Shown here: piece after piece, positions 16,526 through 25,284 of the stretch | Layout of the letters: the number at the start of each line of letters is the position of its first letter | Position numbering within the stretch: the first letter of the stretch is position 1 | Source: Thermohalobaculum sp050331335 | Lineage (GTDB): Bacteria > Pseudomonadota > Alphaproteobacteria > Rhodobacterales > Rhodobacteraceae | Direction of reading: 5' to 3' | Assembly: GCA_050331335.1 (NCBI GenBank) | Contig: JBHJGY010000077.1 | Span: forward strand, 1-44,412 | DNA: 44,412 bases | Made by a program: the position numbers and the translations under genes | Notes under the pieces: model-generated | Seen by the model: only the letters and a program-made list of their open reading frames with translations | Database searches by the model: none | What the model was told of the DNA's origin: nothing

Positions 16526-17911
16526 ATGAAATCTGCATATCGCTCGCTGTTCAGCGCCGTCGTTTTGGCGTCGCTCATTGCCTTCGCGCTGGGTCGCAGC
16601 GATGCGGGACAGGCCCAAGCGGCGCCGCCGCTGCCCGACCATGTGATCGAACGCTTCGGCACGCCGCCCGCAATCCCCGAGGGGCCGCTCTCCGCAGATC
16701 TGCAAGCCGCTATTCATGTGGTCTTTGTCGAGAGCGTGTCCCAATCGTTTTGGGGCCGGGATCAGGCCATTGCGCTTGACGAGATCGTCCGCTCGAAGGA
16801 TCCGCGTGTGGCCTGGGTCATCAGCGATATGCTGCGCTTCACCTGGAACCGGCAGTTCGACGATGCGTTGGCCGATGCTGCCGCAAAATTGCTCGGCGTC
16901 GAGCTGAAGACTCCGCGGCGCTGGGGTGAAATCACCGATTACCTCATTGCTTGGGACATTCCTGCCTATTCTGGCTACTTGGTGACAAAGCGAGCAATAT
17001 TTACAAACTTTATTCCGGGTTGGGAGAGAATTTTCGTCGAGGGTGAGATCGACTGGCGGTTGGTCTCCTGGGGCGGCGTCCTGATCGACAACCGCGCCTA
17101 TGACACCACGGACGTCCCGTGCAATTGCATCCCCGCCGCGGACAATCCCGAAGTGAGCAGTGCCGAAGCCGCAACTTGGCTGAAAGACGACGATATCGTC
17201 TTTGGGATTGCGGTTAACGGCGCGTATCGGGCCTATCCGCGGCGGATCATGGAAGTGCGCGAGATGGTCAACGACACCTTGGGCGGGCGCGATCTCGGGA
17301 TTCCCTATTGCACCTTGTGCGGGGCGGCCCAGGCCTATTTCACCGACCGGCTGCCCGAGGGCATCGAGCGGCCGGTCTTGCGCACCTCGGGGCTGCTGAT
17401 CCGCTCGAACAAGGTGATGTTCGACATCAACACCTACTCGGTCTTCGACACCTTTCTCGGCAAGGCCGTGACCGGGCCGCTGGCAGAGCAGGGGGTGCAG
17501 CTTGAGCAAGCGAGCGTTGTCACCACCGACTGGGGGACCTGGAAACGCGCGCATCCGGAAACGACGGTCTTGGTCGAGGCGCTGGCGCTGGGCCGCGACT
17601 TCGATTTCCGAAACGGCCGGGATGCGAACGGGCCGATCTTCCCGGTTGGCGATGTGGACCCGCGGCTGTCGGTTCATGAGGACGTCATCGGGGTGATCAC
17701 CGCCTCGGGGACGCCGGTGGCCTTCCAGCGGAGCACGGCCTTAGCGGCCCTGAAGGCCGGGGTGGAGATCACCTATGAGAATGTTCGGCTGGAACTGGAT
17801 GCCGGTGGCATTCGGGCCGTCGACGCGGACGGCGCCGATCTGGGCAGCCACGAGGCCTTCTGGTTCGCCTGGTCGCAGTTCCACCCCGACACCGAGCTGT
17901 GGAGCCGCTGA
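16526..17911 (+). CDS. DUF3179-domain protein, exported
   Basis: 461 residues with an N-terminal hydrophobic segment (about 8-25) that looks like a signal peptide or anchor. The DUF3179 core spans roughly 200-400, with PCNCIPA, GIPYCTLCGAAQ (CxxC) and TSGLLIRSNKVMFD. The function of DUF3179 is not established; the conserved Cys pair could bind metal or form a disulfide. The ATG at 16526 follows GGGAAAGG. It is separated from the gnnB-like gene by 147 bases and is probably its own unit. Confidence 0.8.
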   Translation: MKSAYRSLFSAVVLASLIAFALGRSDAGQAQAAPPLPDHVIERFGTPPAIPEGPLSADLQAAIHVVFVESVSQSFWGRDQAIALDEIVRSKDPRVAWVISDMLRFTWNRQFDDALADAAAKLLGVELKTPRRWGEITDYLIAWDIPAYSGYLVTKRAIFTNFIPGWERIFVEGEIDWRLVSWGGVLIDNRAYDTTDVPCNCIPAADNPEVSSAEAATWLKDDDIVFGIAVNGAYRAYPRRIMEVREMVNDTLGGRDLGIPYCTLCGAAQAYFTDRLPEGIERPVLRTSGLLIRSNKVMFDINTYSVFDTFLGKAVTGPLAEQGVQLEQASVVTTDWGTWKRAHPETTVLVEALALGRDFDFRNGRDANGPIFPVGDVDPRLSVHEDVIGVITASGTPVAFQRSTALAALKAGVEITYENVRLELDAGGIRAVDADGADLGSHEAFWFAWSQFHPDTELWSR

Positions 17912-18305
17912 CGGGTGGGGCCGGTCCATCGCAGATCCGGTGACAGGCCCGCCGCCCCGCCCCTGCTGGGCACCCGCGTCTCAGTCCGGTGGGAGCGCCG
18001 CCGCCGCCTCCCGCCTTCCCCGCCCCCACTCGGAGCTCTGCGACGAAACCCGCCTTCACGCAGCCCCCGGCCATCTGGGTCCGGCGCGCTTCGTGGAGAT
18101 CAACCACCCGGCCCGGGTCAAAACCGCAGGCTGAAACTGTCCCGCCGCAGGCGCCTCCGACGCAAAGTGGCCGGTGAATGGGCTTCGACGGTGAGGCGGT
18201 CGCGGCACGGGAAAAATTGCCTGGTCAGGGATGGCCCAACGCTTCATTATTGCTGCCCGGACCTTGGGTTTTCGGATTAAACGCCAGTCGCATTGGATCA
18301 ATCAA
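17912..18305. other. Non-coding gap before the protease gene
   Basis: 394 bases. The first half is GC-rich with C-runs and carries no credible gene. The last 80 bases are less GC-rich and probably contain the promoter of the protease gene. No clear terminator was seen. Confidence 0.45.
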
Positions 18306-19439
18306 ATGAAGATGGACAACGCCCTTAATGCCCAAATCGAGATTCTAAAAAAGGTTCTCAATTTCAAGGAGTTGGGAGAGGGGGGCGAGGGGCCTTCCGA
18401 TCTCGTCGATCCCCGCCTTGCCGATGTTGCTAAAGCAGCGGGCAGGCCGCGCACGTTGTCGGCAGGGGTCGCGCGGCCAGATGGGATCGTGGGATTGCGT
18501 TCGGAAGCGAGCATGCGATCGACGGCAAGCCCGAAGACCGACAGCGTCACGCAGGACATCGCCATCGGGGTCTCGCGCCGCCCCAACGGCAAGGCGGATG
18601 ACTTCGTGGTGTCGGTCATCTATCAAAACCGTAATCTTGGCCGCGACAGCATCATGGACCGCATCAGCAGTGTTGCGGCAGGCGAAGTCAGTGTCGGATA
18701 TGCTGGCCGGGTTCGGGCCCTGTCGAGTTGGCATCGCACCCGGATAGATCCGCTCCAAGGCGGTGCCGGTTGCGGGCACGCGAAGATCACGGTCGGGACA
18801 CTCGGCTTCTTTGCCGAGGATACGGCCAGCCGCGACATCGGGATCGTGTCCAACAACCACGTTCTGGCGGATGTGAATTCGGGCGAGATCGGCGATCCGA
18901 TCCGTCAGCCCGGCCGCAGCGACAACGGATCGGCTGGCGACAAGGTGGCGACGTTGGACCGTTTTGTGACGATCCAGTTCGGCGGCGTTGCCAATTTCCT
19001 CGACTGTGCCTGGGCCCGCCTCGACACCGGCCGCGGCGTCAACCCGGCCGATATTGTCGACGGCGCCGAGGCATCGGTTGGTCAGATCGCGTCGAACTCG
19101 CCGATTACTTTGATGCCTGGAGATTTGGTCGTAAAGAATGGCCGGACCACGAATTACACCCAAGGTGAGGTTGTCGCGGTCAATGTGGTCAATCTCGGCG
19201 TCGATATGGGCGGGGGGCTGGTCGCACGCTTCGACAATCAGATCCGGGTGGAAACGGTAAATCGAAACCGCTTCTCCGATGGTGGCGACAGCGGCTCGCT
19301 GATCTTGCGCAACGATTTTCAGCCCGGCGGCCTTCTGTTCGCGGGGTCGGGGTCTGGCGGCAGCATGAACCGTGGTATGACCTTCGCAAACCCGCTTGCG
19401 GATGTGCTCTCGGCGCTCCATGTTGAGATGGTGATCTAG
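18306..19439 (+). CDS. Trypsin-like (Nal1-type) serine protease, apparently intracellular
   Basis: 377 residues. The catalytic triad is visible: His185 in VSNNHVLADV, Asp233 in NFLDCAWA and Ser329 in SDGGDSGSLI. The N-terminal part (about 80-140) forms a separate small domain (DIAIGVSRR, then VVSVIYQNR and a GYAGRV block). There is no signal peptide or membrane helix, so it should act in the cytoplasm, unlike DegP-type proteases; no PDZ domain is present. A small gene starts 11 bases after its stop and is probably co-transcribed. The ATG at 18306 is the first good start; ATG 18312 is also possible. The substrate is unknown. NAL1-like trypsin-fold proteases in bacteria are poorly characterised. 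Confidence 0.8.
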   Translation: MKMDNALNAQIEILKKVLNFKELGEGGEGPSDLVDPRLADVAKAAGRPRTLSAGVARPDGIVGLRSEASMRSTASPKTDSVTQDIAIGVSRRPNGKADDFVVSVIYQNRNLGRDSIMDRISSVAAGEVSVGYAGRVRALSSWHRTRIDPLQGGAGCGHAKITVGTLGFFAEDTASRDIGIVSNNHVLADVNSGEIGDPIRQPGRSDNGSAGDKVATLDRFVTIQFGGVANFLDCAWARLDTGRGVNPADIVDGAEASVGQIASNSPITLMPGDLVVKNGRTTNYTQGEVVAVNVVNLGVDMGGGLVARFDNQIRVETVNRNRFSDGGDSGSLILRNDFQPGGLLFAGSGSGGSMNRGMTFANPLADVLSALHVEMVI

Positions 19440-19450
19440 GGAGGCCTCTC

Positions 19451-19687
19451 ATGAGCGATGCGTTCGAAAAAGCCCGCGCCGTGCAGGCGCGATTGAACGA
19501 ACGCTACGGGAGCGAACCATGGTTCGCGGGCGTGGGGATCGGCAAGGGTGAGGCCCGCGGAACCTTTGCCGTTGAGATACTGGTGGCAGACACGGCCAAA
19601 GCAGTCTCATTGCCGGCGGATTTGGAAGGTATCGAGGTGCGTGCGGTCTCGACCGGCCCGATCTTCACCCGCCAGTCTGCTCGATGA
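19451..19687 (+). CDS. Small partner protein of the trypsin-like protease
   Basis: 78 residues, acidic-to-neutral, no signal peptide. A short helix (about 4-20) is followed by WFAGVGIGKGEARG, FAVEILVAD and EGIEVRAVSTG. This order of β-strand-like blocks resembles the N-terminal domain of the upstream protease and the GVGxG domains found before trypsin cores in related proteins. It starts 11 bases after the protease stop with GGGAGG upstream. A role as inhibitor, chaperone or targeting subunit is inference. Confidence 0.7.
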   Translation: MSDAFEKARAVQARLNERYGSEPWFAGVGIGKGEARGTFAVEILVADTAKAVSLPADLEGIEVRAVSTGPIFTRQSAR

Positions 19688-20103
19688 CTGCCGGGCGCGC
19701 CTGATTGGCGGGGGTAACGCCCCCGAAGGCCTCGTTGCAGCGCTGAGCCGGCCCGCCGCCAGGGGTAAGTGGCGTGAACCCTCCCGCTCGATGTCCCGGT
19801 GCCGAGCCATCAGGTTGGCCTGAGCGGCCAGAGGTGCATTGCTGTCAAGCACGCGACCCAAACGCACGCGTCGCGTGCGCCTGTCACACATCAGGGAAGG
19901 GGCAGCCGACATTGGCCGGCCCAGGCGCGGCTTGAGTTGGCTCGGCGACCGTGCCGGGAGGGGGCGCGCCCCGCGTGTGCGTGGGCCATGGCCCGAGGGG
20001 ACGGTTGGGGCATTCACGGACTGTCAAGAATACGTCGCATATTGAGTGTAAACTTTGGCTTACGCACGTCGGTGCGACTCCCCCTCGAAATTGGAGCTAG
20101 CCA
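19688..20103. other. Non-coding gap upstream of the 705-residue secreted protein gene
   Basis: 416 bases with no credible gene. A CTGTCA at 20021-20026 and an AT-richer stretch (20030-20070) lie near the next start; together they could be a promoter with a weak Pho-box-like half site, but the second half is poorly conserved. Confidence 0.4.
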
Positions 20104-22221
20104 ATGCTTGGCAAAACCACCCTTCCGCTCACCACCGTTTCCCTCGCGGCGGCCATTCTGTCCACAACGGCCCTGATCGCGCCGGCCCAAGCCCAAGACG
20201 CGCTGGTGAAAATCGGCGAGACCACTGCGCTTGTCGCCGAAGCCAGCACCCCGGGCGACGGTTTCGAAATCGTCGATGGTGCGTCGGCCGATATCGATTT
20301 TCCCTTCATTAGCCGCATGAAGGCGCTGGCGACCGTTGGCGAAGTCGATGCAACGCATGGGCGCGCGCTGACCGGCTGGCCGGACGGTAACGCCGCTTGG
20401 CTCCTGGATGAAGATACCGTGCGCGTCGCCTATCAGTCGGAATCCTACGCCACGATGTCGACCGAGACCTATCCGTGGGAAATGGCGTCGGGCGTCACCT
20501 TTACTGGCAGCCACATCCACACCCTCGACTATGACCGCGCCGGCCTCGCCGAGTTCCTCGAGAACGACGCCGCTGCTTCGACCATCCTCAAAGCCTCGGG
20601 CCACCTGTTCGACACTGTCTACAATGTCTTTGGTGACGAAGTGCTGCCGAAATCCGAGGGCGGCATCTGGGGCAACCAGGCGCGTCCCGACGGGGTCTTT
20701 GTCGAATTCGCACCCGATTTCGTGCTCCAGAAGGCGGACTTTTTCTTCCAGTCGTTCTGCGGTTCCTACTACGAGCCGGCCAACAAATACGGCGACGGCA
20801 TTGGTGTCGCCGATGATATGTGGCTGAATGCCGAGGAGTGGAACATTCAGCGGATGTTCGACATCAAGAACGAGGACGGCGATGTCGTCTCGTCGGTGTG
20901 GGACACCAATATGGGCATGGGGCTGGCCTCGCTCGTCACCGATATCGAGAACCGCGTCGCCTACACCGTCCCCGCCCTCGGCCAGACCGGCTATGAGAAG
21001 ATCATGCCGATCAACCCGCAGCACCCCGACTACGTCGTGATGGTGCTCGCCGGGTACAACCATGAGCTCGAGCCGGCACCGCTGAAGATCTATGTCGGCC
21101 TCAAGGGCGCCGATGCGGACGGCACGCCGATTGCCGAGGACGCCCCGGAGCGTGACCAGTTCCTGGCTCGCAACGGCTTGCTGCATGGCAAGATCTACGG
21201 CCTCGCCGCCGCCATGGAGACCTTCGCCGATCTCGGTATCGAAGCGCCGTCCGTCACCGACAAGATGATGGAAGCCTATATGGCCAACCCGGACGCCGCC
21301 AATCAGTTCCCGGTCGCCTTCGCGCCGACCTCTTATCAGTGGGGCGGCTGGGACAAGCCGGTGGCCGTGGGCGCGACGGAGATGGCGCTTTGGCAGGCCG
21401 AGGACGAGCAGCCCGAGGGCCACATGTTCCTGGTCGGCGACAGCAAGACCGAGCACCCGGCGGTCGATCCGGACGTCACCAAGACCCGCTGGGTTCAGTC
21501 GATGAGCCAGGAAGGCGGCTATATGAGCTTCGAGCTCACGAACATCGCTGAGGAACTGGAGGCCGCCAATGGCGCGCTGCCCGAGGTCCTCACCGGCGTC
21601 GCCATCCGCACCCTCTCCTCGATCGACGGCTCGCTGACCGTCGAGGTGGGCGACAAGGGCATCAAGCATGGCGGCATGGGCACCCACGCGACCGACGAGA
21701 ACGGCGTCGCCAAGTCGACCGCGCCGGACGGCCTTCTCTGGATCAAGGGCTCGGATGCCGACCTGCTGATCGCCGACGAGGACTCGGGCAACGCCTTTGG
21801 CGAGCGCAAATACATTCTCGTGCTCAACACCGAGACCATGCAGCTCGCGGAGCCCGGCCGCGGCTATTTCCTCGCCATGGCCGGCGGTGACGAGAGCCCC
21901 CGCGCCAAGGCCGGTGCCACTGCGCTCGCCGGTGCCATCGACAAGCCGCGCACCTCGGAGTTCTCGGGCTCGTGGAACCTCACCGCGATGCTCGCCCGTA
22001 AAGAGGACGGCAGCTTCTACACCATGGAAGAGATCGCCGGCACCGGCGAAGCCGAGATCAATGCCTCCATCCCCGTGAACGAGCACCTGATCATGGGCGT
22101 CGTCCAGCACCGCACCAAATCGGGCGGTCAGGTGTCGGAGGTCAACGCCGACCGCGGCGGTCAGGTCTTCCTGTTCCAGCTCGCGCTGCCGGAAGAGGCT
22201 TTCGATCTCTCGCTCCGCTGA
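20104..22221 (+). CDS. Large secreted protein, possibly PhoX/DUF839-type β-propeller
   Basis: 705 residues with a clear Sec signal peptide (1-30, ending APAQAQ). The mature protein is acidic. GYEKIMPIN followed by LKIYVGLK and ARNGLLHGKIYGL resembles the order seen in DUF839/esterase-like propeller proteins, which include PhoX phosphatases and phytase-like enzymes. I could not identify catalytic residues with confidence, so the call is tentative. The ATG is well placed after GGAG with a 7-base gap. The gene stands alone between a long gap and convergent genes. A strictly antisense frame runs along nearly its whole length, but it has no start signals or protein pattern. Confidence 0.55.
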   Translation: MLGKTTLPLTTVSLAAAILSTTALIAPAQAQDALVKIGETTALVAEASTPGDGFEIVDGASADIDFPFISRMKALATVGEVDATHGRALTGWPDGNAAWLLDEDTVRVAYQSESYATMSTETYPWEMASGVTFTGSHIHTLDYDRAGLAEFLENDAAASTILKASGHLFDTVYNVFGDEVLPKSEGGIWGNQARPDGVFVEFAPDFVLQKADFFFQSFCGSYYEPANKYGDGIGVADDMWLNAEEWNIQRMFDIKNEDGDVVSSVWDTNMGMGLASLVTDIENRVAYTVPALGQTGYEKIMPINPQHPDYVVMVLAGYNHELEPAPLKIYVGLKGADADGTPIAEDAPERDQFLARNGLLHGKIYGLAAAMETFADLGIEAPSVTDKMMEAYMANPDAANQFPVAFAPTSYQWGGWDKPVAVGATEMALWQAEDEQPEGHMFLVGDSKTEHPAVDPDVTKTRWVQSMSQEGGYMSFELTNIAEELEAANGALPEVLTGVAIRTLSSIDGSLTVEVGDKGIKHGGMGTHATDENGVAKSTAPDGLLWIKGSDADLLIADEDSGNAFGERKYILVLNTETMQLAEPGRGYFLAMAGGDESPRAKAGATALAGAIDKPRTSEFSGSWNLTAMLARKEDGSFYTMEEIAGTGEAEINASIPVNEHLIMGVVQHRTKSGGQVSEVNADRGGQVFLFQLALPEEAFDLSLR

Positions 22222-22272
22222 GCCATCTGCCAAACTCGGAGGGGTCGCGTTCCGACGCGGCCCCTCTTTTCG

Positions 22273-22926
22273 TCAGGGCTGCCGGGGCCAGCTGTCGCCG
22301 ATAATCGGCCCCGCCGGTGTCGCGTGGCCTGGGCCGGTGAGACAGTCCGGGCACCCCCAGAGCGGCTTGGTGCGCCGCGGCCCCGCGCCGAGGTCGTGCA
22401 AGAGGAAGTCGCTCAGCGGCATGTAGGTCTTGCCCTGATACACGTAACTGCGCGTGACATGGCATGCCGCGCAGCCCCGTGCTTCGAAGCGCGCCTGAGC
22501 CTCGAGCGTTGCGAAAGGCAGCTGCGGATCCAACGAACGCTCCTGGAAGGCCCGCTTCACCGCCGCCATCACCGCTGGCTGCGAGAGGTCGATCCCATGG
22601 GCCGCCCCGGCGATAAGCGCGAAATCCTCGAAGCTGGCGGCCGCGAGCGATTGCCCGTACTTCGCGGCACGCGGTCGCTCGCCCGCGCTGACAAAGCGCA
22701 TGGCCCCGGCAATCCCGTCCCCATCGAGATCGAAGGCGTCTTCGAAGAGAAACGGCCATTCGGCCGGAAGCCCTGCAAGCGCGCGCACGCCGACGATGTC
22801 GAGCGTCCCGGCCTCGTCGAGATGACAATAAAGGCATTGATCGACGGCCGCATGCGGAGGCGCTGCCGCCGCCGCCGCTGCTGTGGCGATCAGAAGAGCG
22901 GCACCGAGAAGACCGGCCCGGCGCAT
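22273..22926 (-). CDS. Miniature di-haem c-type cytochrome related to DUF1111 proteins
   Basis: 217 residues with a signal peptide (1-22). Two haem-binding sites are present: CLYCH (31-35) and CAACH (152-156). Between them lies DLDGDGIAG, and after the second site SDFLLHDLGAG. The same motifs in the same order occur in the 468-residue DUF1111 protein at 25285. This protein therefore looks like a shortened paralogue that has lost about half the length. A further CPDC near the C-terminus lacks the haem His. The ATG follows immediately after the stop of the upstream gene, so the two are one operon. A periplasmic electron-transfer role is likely; partner and direction are unknown. Confidence 0.8.
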   Translation of the reverse strand: MRRAGLLGAALLIATAAAAAAAPPHAAVDQCLYCHLDEAGTLDIVGVRALAGLPAEWPFLFEDAFDLDGDGIAGAMRFVSAGERPRAAKYGQSLAAASFEDFALIAGAAHGIDLSQPAVMAAVKRAFQERSLDPQLPFATLEAQARFEARGCAACHVTRSYVYQGKTYMPLSDFLLHDLGAGPRRTKPLWGCPDCLTGPGHATPAGPIIGDSWPRQP

Positions 22927-23805
22927 CTAGGCAGAGAAGAGCGCCGCGGCCCGACGAAACTCCACCGCGAGGTCCTTGGCGGCCGCCTCGAGGCGCTGGA
23001 TGTCGGCGCCTGCGGGCTCAAGCGTCGCGCTGCTGCGGGTAACAACTCGCAGCGTTCGCAACAGATTGCGGGCCGCTGCATTGATTGCCGCGTCGACCTG
23101 AGGGTCGGTCAGCCCGACATAAGGCTCGACATTCTTCCAAAGGGCCATCGTCCCGACGATCCGGGCGGCGACCTCCTCGCCCTCGCGACCGAATTCCGCA
23201 AGGGTCAGGTTCTCTGCCCAGGCCCCGCTGTCGAGATAGTCGGCGATCACGGTCAGTTGCTCGGCCATCAGGATCGCATCGACGGTGTCCTTGCGGGTGT
23301 CGATAGCGCGGCGTGCCGTCGCCGCCGCGGCGGCCAGATCTTCGGTCGCTCTGGCAAAAGCGGACGCGAGCGCCGCGCGTTCCTCCGGGCAATCATCAGC
23401 GGCGCAATCGGCAGCGACGGCAAGGACGATCGCCCGCAACCCCGCGGCATCGACTTCCGACACGGCGTCGCCGCTCGCATAAATCCAAGCGGCAGAATTG
23501 TAGCGCTGGAGGATCGTTTTCTCGGCGAACTTGGCCTGTCGCGCCAAAGAGGCATAGGGCAGGTCCTTCTGCGTGAGGGCGACGACCTGCCGCCCCACGA
23601 CATGACCGGCGAGGATACCCGAGGCCGCCAGCTCCCAATTGGCGAGGACGGCCTCTTTAGCGCTGAGCTGTGGATCGTAGTTGGCCGTGGACAGGGCGGG
23701 TGCCGCGATCGTGGCCTCCTGAGCCGTGGCGGGAGCGGGAGCGGCGCTGGTGAGGGCGACAACAGCAGCGGATAGAACGGCGATGGTGCGGACATTCATG
23801 GGCAC
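22927..23805 (-). CDS. Secreted α-helical protein of unknown function
   Basis: 292 residues with a signal peptide (about 1-29, ending PATAQ). The remainder is alanine-rich and predicted helical, with a Cys pair in ADCAADDCPEE that could form a disulfide. I do not recognise the family; its helical, secreted nature and position beside imelysin genes suggest an imelysin-like fold, but the GxHxxE motif is missing. GTG 23805 is preferred because AAGGAG lies 7 bases upstream; the ATG two codons later would leave 13 bases. It is the first gene of a two-gene operon with the miniature di-haem protein. Confidence 0.65.
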   Translation of the reverse strand: MPMNVRTIAVLSAAVVALTSAAPAPATAQEATIAAPALSTANYDPQLSAKEAVLANWELAASGILAGHVVGRQVVALTQKDLPYASLARQAKFAEKTILQRYNSAAWIYASGDAVSEVDAAGLRAIVLAVAADCAADDCPEERAALASAFARATEDLAAAAATARRAIDTRKDTVDAILMAEQLTVIADYLDSGAWAENLTLAEFGREGEEVAARIVGTMALWKNVEPYVGLTDPQVDAAINAAARNLLRTLRVVTRSSATLEPAGADIQRLEAAAKDLAVEFRRAAALFSA

Positions 23806-23818
23806 GTGACGTCTCCTT
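23803..23818 (-). promoter_or_regulatory. Ribosome binding site that favours a GTG start
   Basis: On the minus strand AAGGAG (23818-23813) stands 7 bases before GTG (23805). The ATG at 23799 would be 13 bases away, so GTG is the better start. Confidence 0.6.
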
Positions 23819-23883
23819 CTCCGATCGGGTTGGGCCTCGCGGGACGCACACCGTGCAGGTGAAGCCGCTTGCGCAGGATTATC

Positions 23884-23910
23884 TTGACAAAAAAGGTCGA
23901 GTATATCAAC
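23884..23910. promoter_or_regulatory. Candidate operator or promoter between divergent periplasmic operons
   Basis: The AT-rich stretch reads TTGACA (23884-23889), then an A-run, and ends GTATATCAAC. TTGA and TCAA form inverted ends of a dyad about 26 bases long. It sits between the two divergent operons and could be a shared control site. It resembles, but does not match in spacing, the TGA-N19-TCA iron-responsive boxes of alphaproteobacteria. Confidence 0.3.
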
Positions 23911-23954
23911 CTCACCACATCCGCGAGATGTCGCACAAAAACAGGGTGCAGGAG

Positions 23955-25223
23955 ATGATCCGCAATTTCTACGCTGGCCTCGCCGTTTTCCTGGCCTGCG
24001 CCCCCATGCCGCTGCAGGCCCAGACGGCCCGCGCGGTGATCGACGGCTATGCCGATCTCGCGCATGCAAAATACGCCGACAGCTTGGCAACGGCGAGGAC
24101 GCTCCACACCAAGATCGAGGCGTTCATCGCCGCGCCAAGCGCCGCGACACACCGAGCCGCCAAGAATGCCTGGCTCGCCGCGCGCGTGCCCTATCAGCAG
24201 ACGGAAGGCTTCCGCTTCGGCAACCGGGTCGTCGACGAGTGGGAGGGCAAGGTGAACGCTTGGCCGCTCGACGAAGGCCTGATCGACTATGTCGATGTCT
24301 CCTTTTACGGCGCGGACAACGAGGAGAACCGCTTCTACACGGCGAACGTGATCGCCAACGCGTCGCTCTCGATCGGTGGCCAAACCGTCGATGCGGCAGA
24401 GATCACGCCGACGCTGCTGCAAGCACTGCATGAGATCGACGGGGTCGAGGCCAATGTCGCGACCGGCTACCACGCGATCGAGTTTCTTCTGTGGGGGCAG
24501 GATCTCGCCGGCACCGGAGCCGGGGCCGGCGCGCGGTCCCACACCGATTTCGACATTCAAGCCTGCACCGGCGGCAATTGCGAACGGCGCGCTGCCTATC
24601 TCTCGGCGGCTTCACGCCTCCTGGTGTCCGATCTCGAGGACATCGTGGGCGCTTGGGGAGCGGGGGGCGCGGCCCGAGCCGATCTCGCAGCCCAGTCGGA
24701 TGCCGAGGGGCTTGCAACGATCCTGACCGGCCTTGGCTCTCTGAGTTATGGCGAGCTGGCCGGAGAGCGCATGAAGCTCGGCTTGATCCTCCACGATCCG
24801 GAGGAGGAGCATGATTGCTTTGCCGATAACACCCACAACTCGCACTATTACAATGCGCTCGGAATGCAGGGGATCTATCAGGGGACCTACACGACCTCGG
24901 ATGGGTCTGTGATAACTGTGCCGTCGCTTTCGGCTCTCGTGGCCACCATCGACCCCGATCTCGATGCGCAGATGACGGAGAAGTTCGCGGCCACCATGGC
25001 GGCGATGGGGGCGATGAAAGCCCGCGCCGACAGCGGCATCGAGGCCTATGACCAGATGATCGGCTTCGGCAATGACGTGGGCAACGCGGTGGTCCAAGCC
25101 GCTATCGACGCGCTGATCGACCAGACCCGCACCATCGAGGCCCTTGTCGCCGCGGTAGATGCCGCCGAGATCACCGTAGAAGGGTCCACCAGCCTCGACA
25201 GACCGGCGGCTGTATTCGAATGA
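23955..25223 (+). CDS. Imelysin-family (peptidase M75-type) periplasmic protein
   Basis: 422 residues with a signal peptide (1-23). The family motif GxHxxE is present as GYHAIE (171-176), with EFLLWGQDL after it. Imelysin/IrpA/EfeO-type proteins are linked to iron uptake; peptidase activity is debated. The ATG at 23955 begins the signal peptide; an ATG nine codons earlier is also in frame, and neither has an ideal ribosome site. It heads a plus-strand cluster with a di-haem DUF1111 protein, a second imelysin-family protein and DUF1513. This combination recurs in proteobacteria and in pseudomonads is associated with iron control (family knowledge, not shown here). Confidence 0.85.
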   Translation: MIRNFYAGLAVFLACAPMPLQAQTARAVIDGYADLAHAKYADSLATARTLHTKIEAFIAAPSAATHRAAKNAWLAARVPYQQTEGFRFGNRVVDEWEGKVNAWPLDEGLIDYVDVSFYGADNEENRFYTANVIANASLSIGGQTVDAAEITPTLLQALHEIDGVEANVATGYHAIEFLLWGQDLAGTGAGAGARSHTDFDIQACTGGNCERRAAYLSAASRLLVSDLEDIVGAWGAGGAARADLAAQSDAEGLATILTGLGSLSYGELAGERMKLGLILHDPEEEHDCFADNTHNSHYYNALGMQGIYQGTYTTSDGSVITVPSLSALVATIDPDLDAQMTEKFAATMAAMGAMKARADSGIEAYDQMIGFGNDVGNAVVQAAIDALIDQTRTIEALVAAVDAAEITVEGSTSLDRPAAVFE

Positions 25224-25284
25224 GTGCAACATCGACGCAGTGAGTGGCGATGCTGGGGGCGGGCCCCCCTTTGGGAGACCTGAC

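Noticed and set aside
20021..20040. CTGTCA as a Pho box for the secreted protein gene
   Set aside because: Only one half fits; the second half matches poorly, so I mention it as a weak hint and do not list it as a site.
20014..22233. A 739-codon minus-strand open frame opposite the 705-residue secreted protein
   Set aside because: No start site, no motif, and a Val/Gly/His-rich composition typical of antisense to GC-rich genes; the plus strand has a clear signal peptide.
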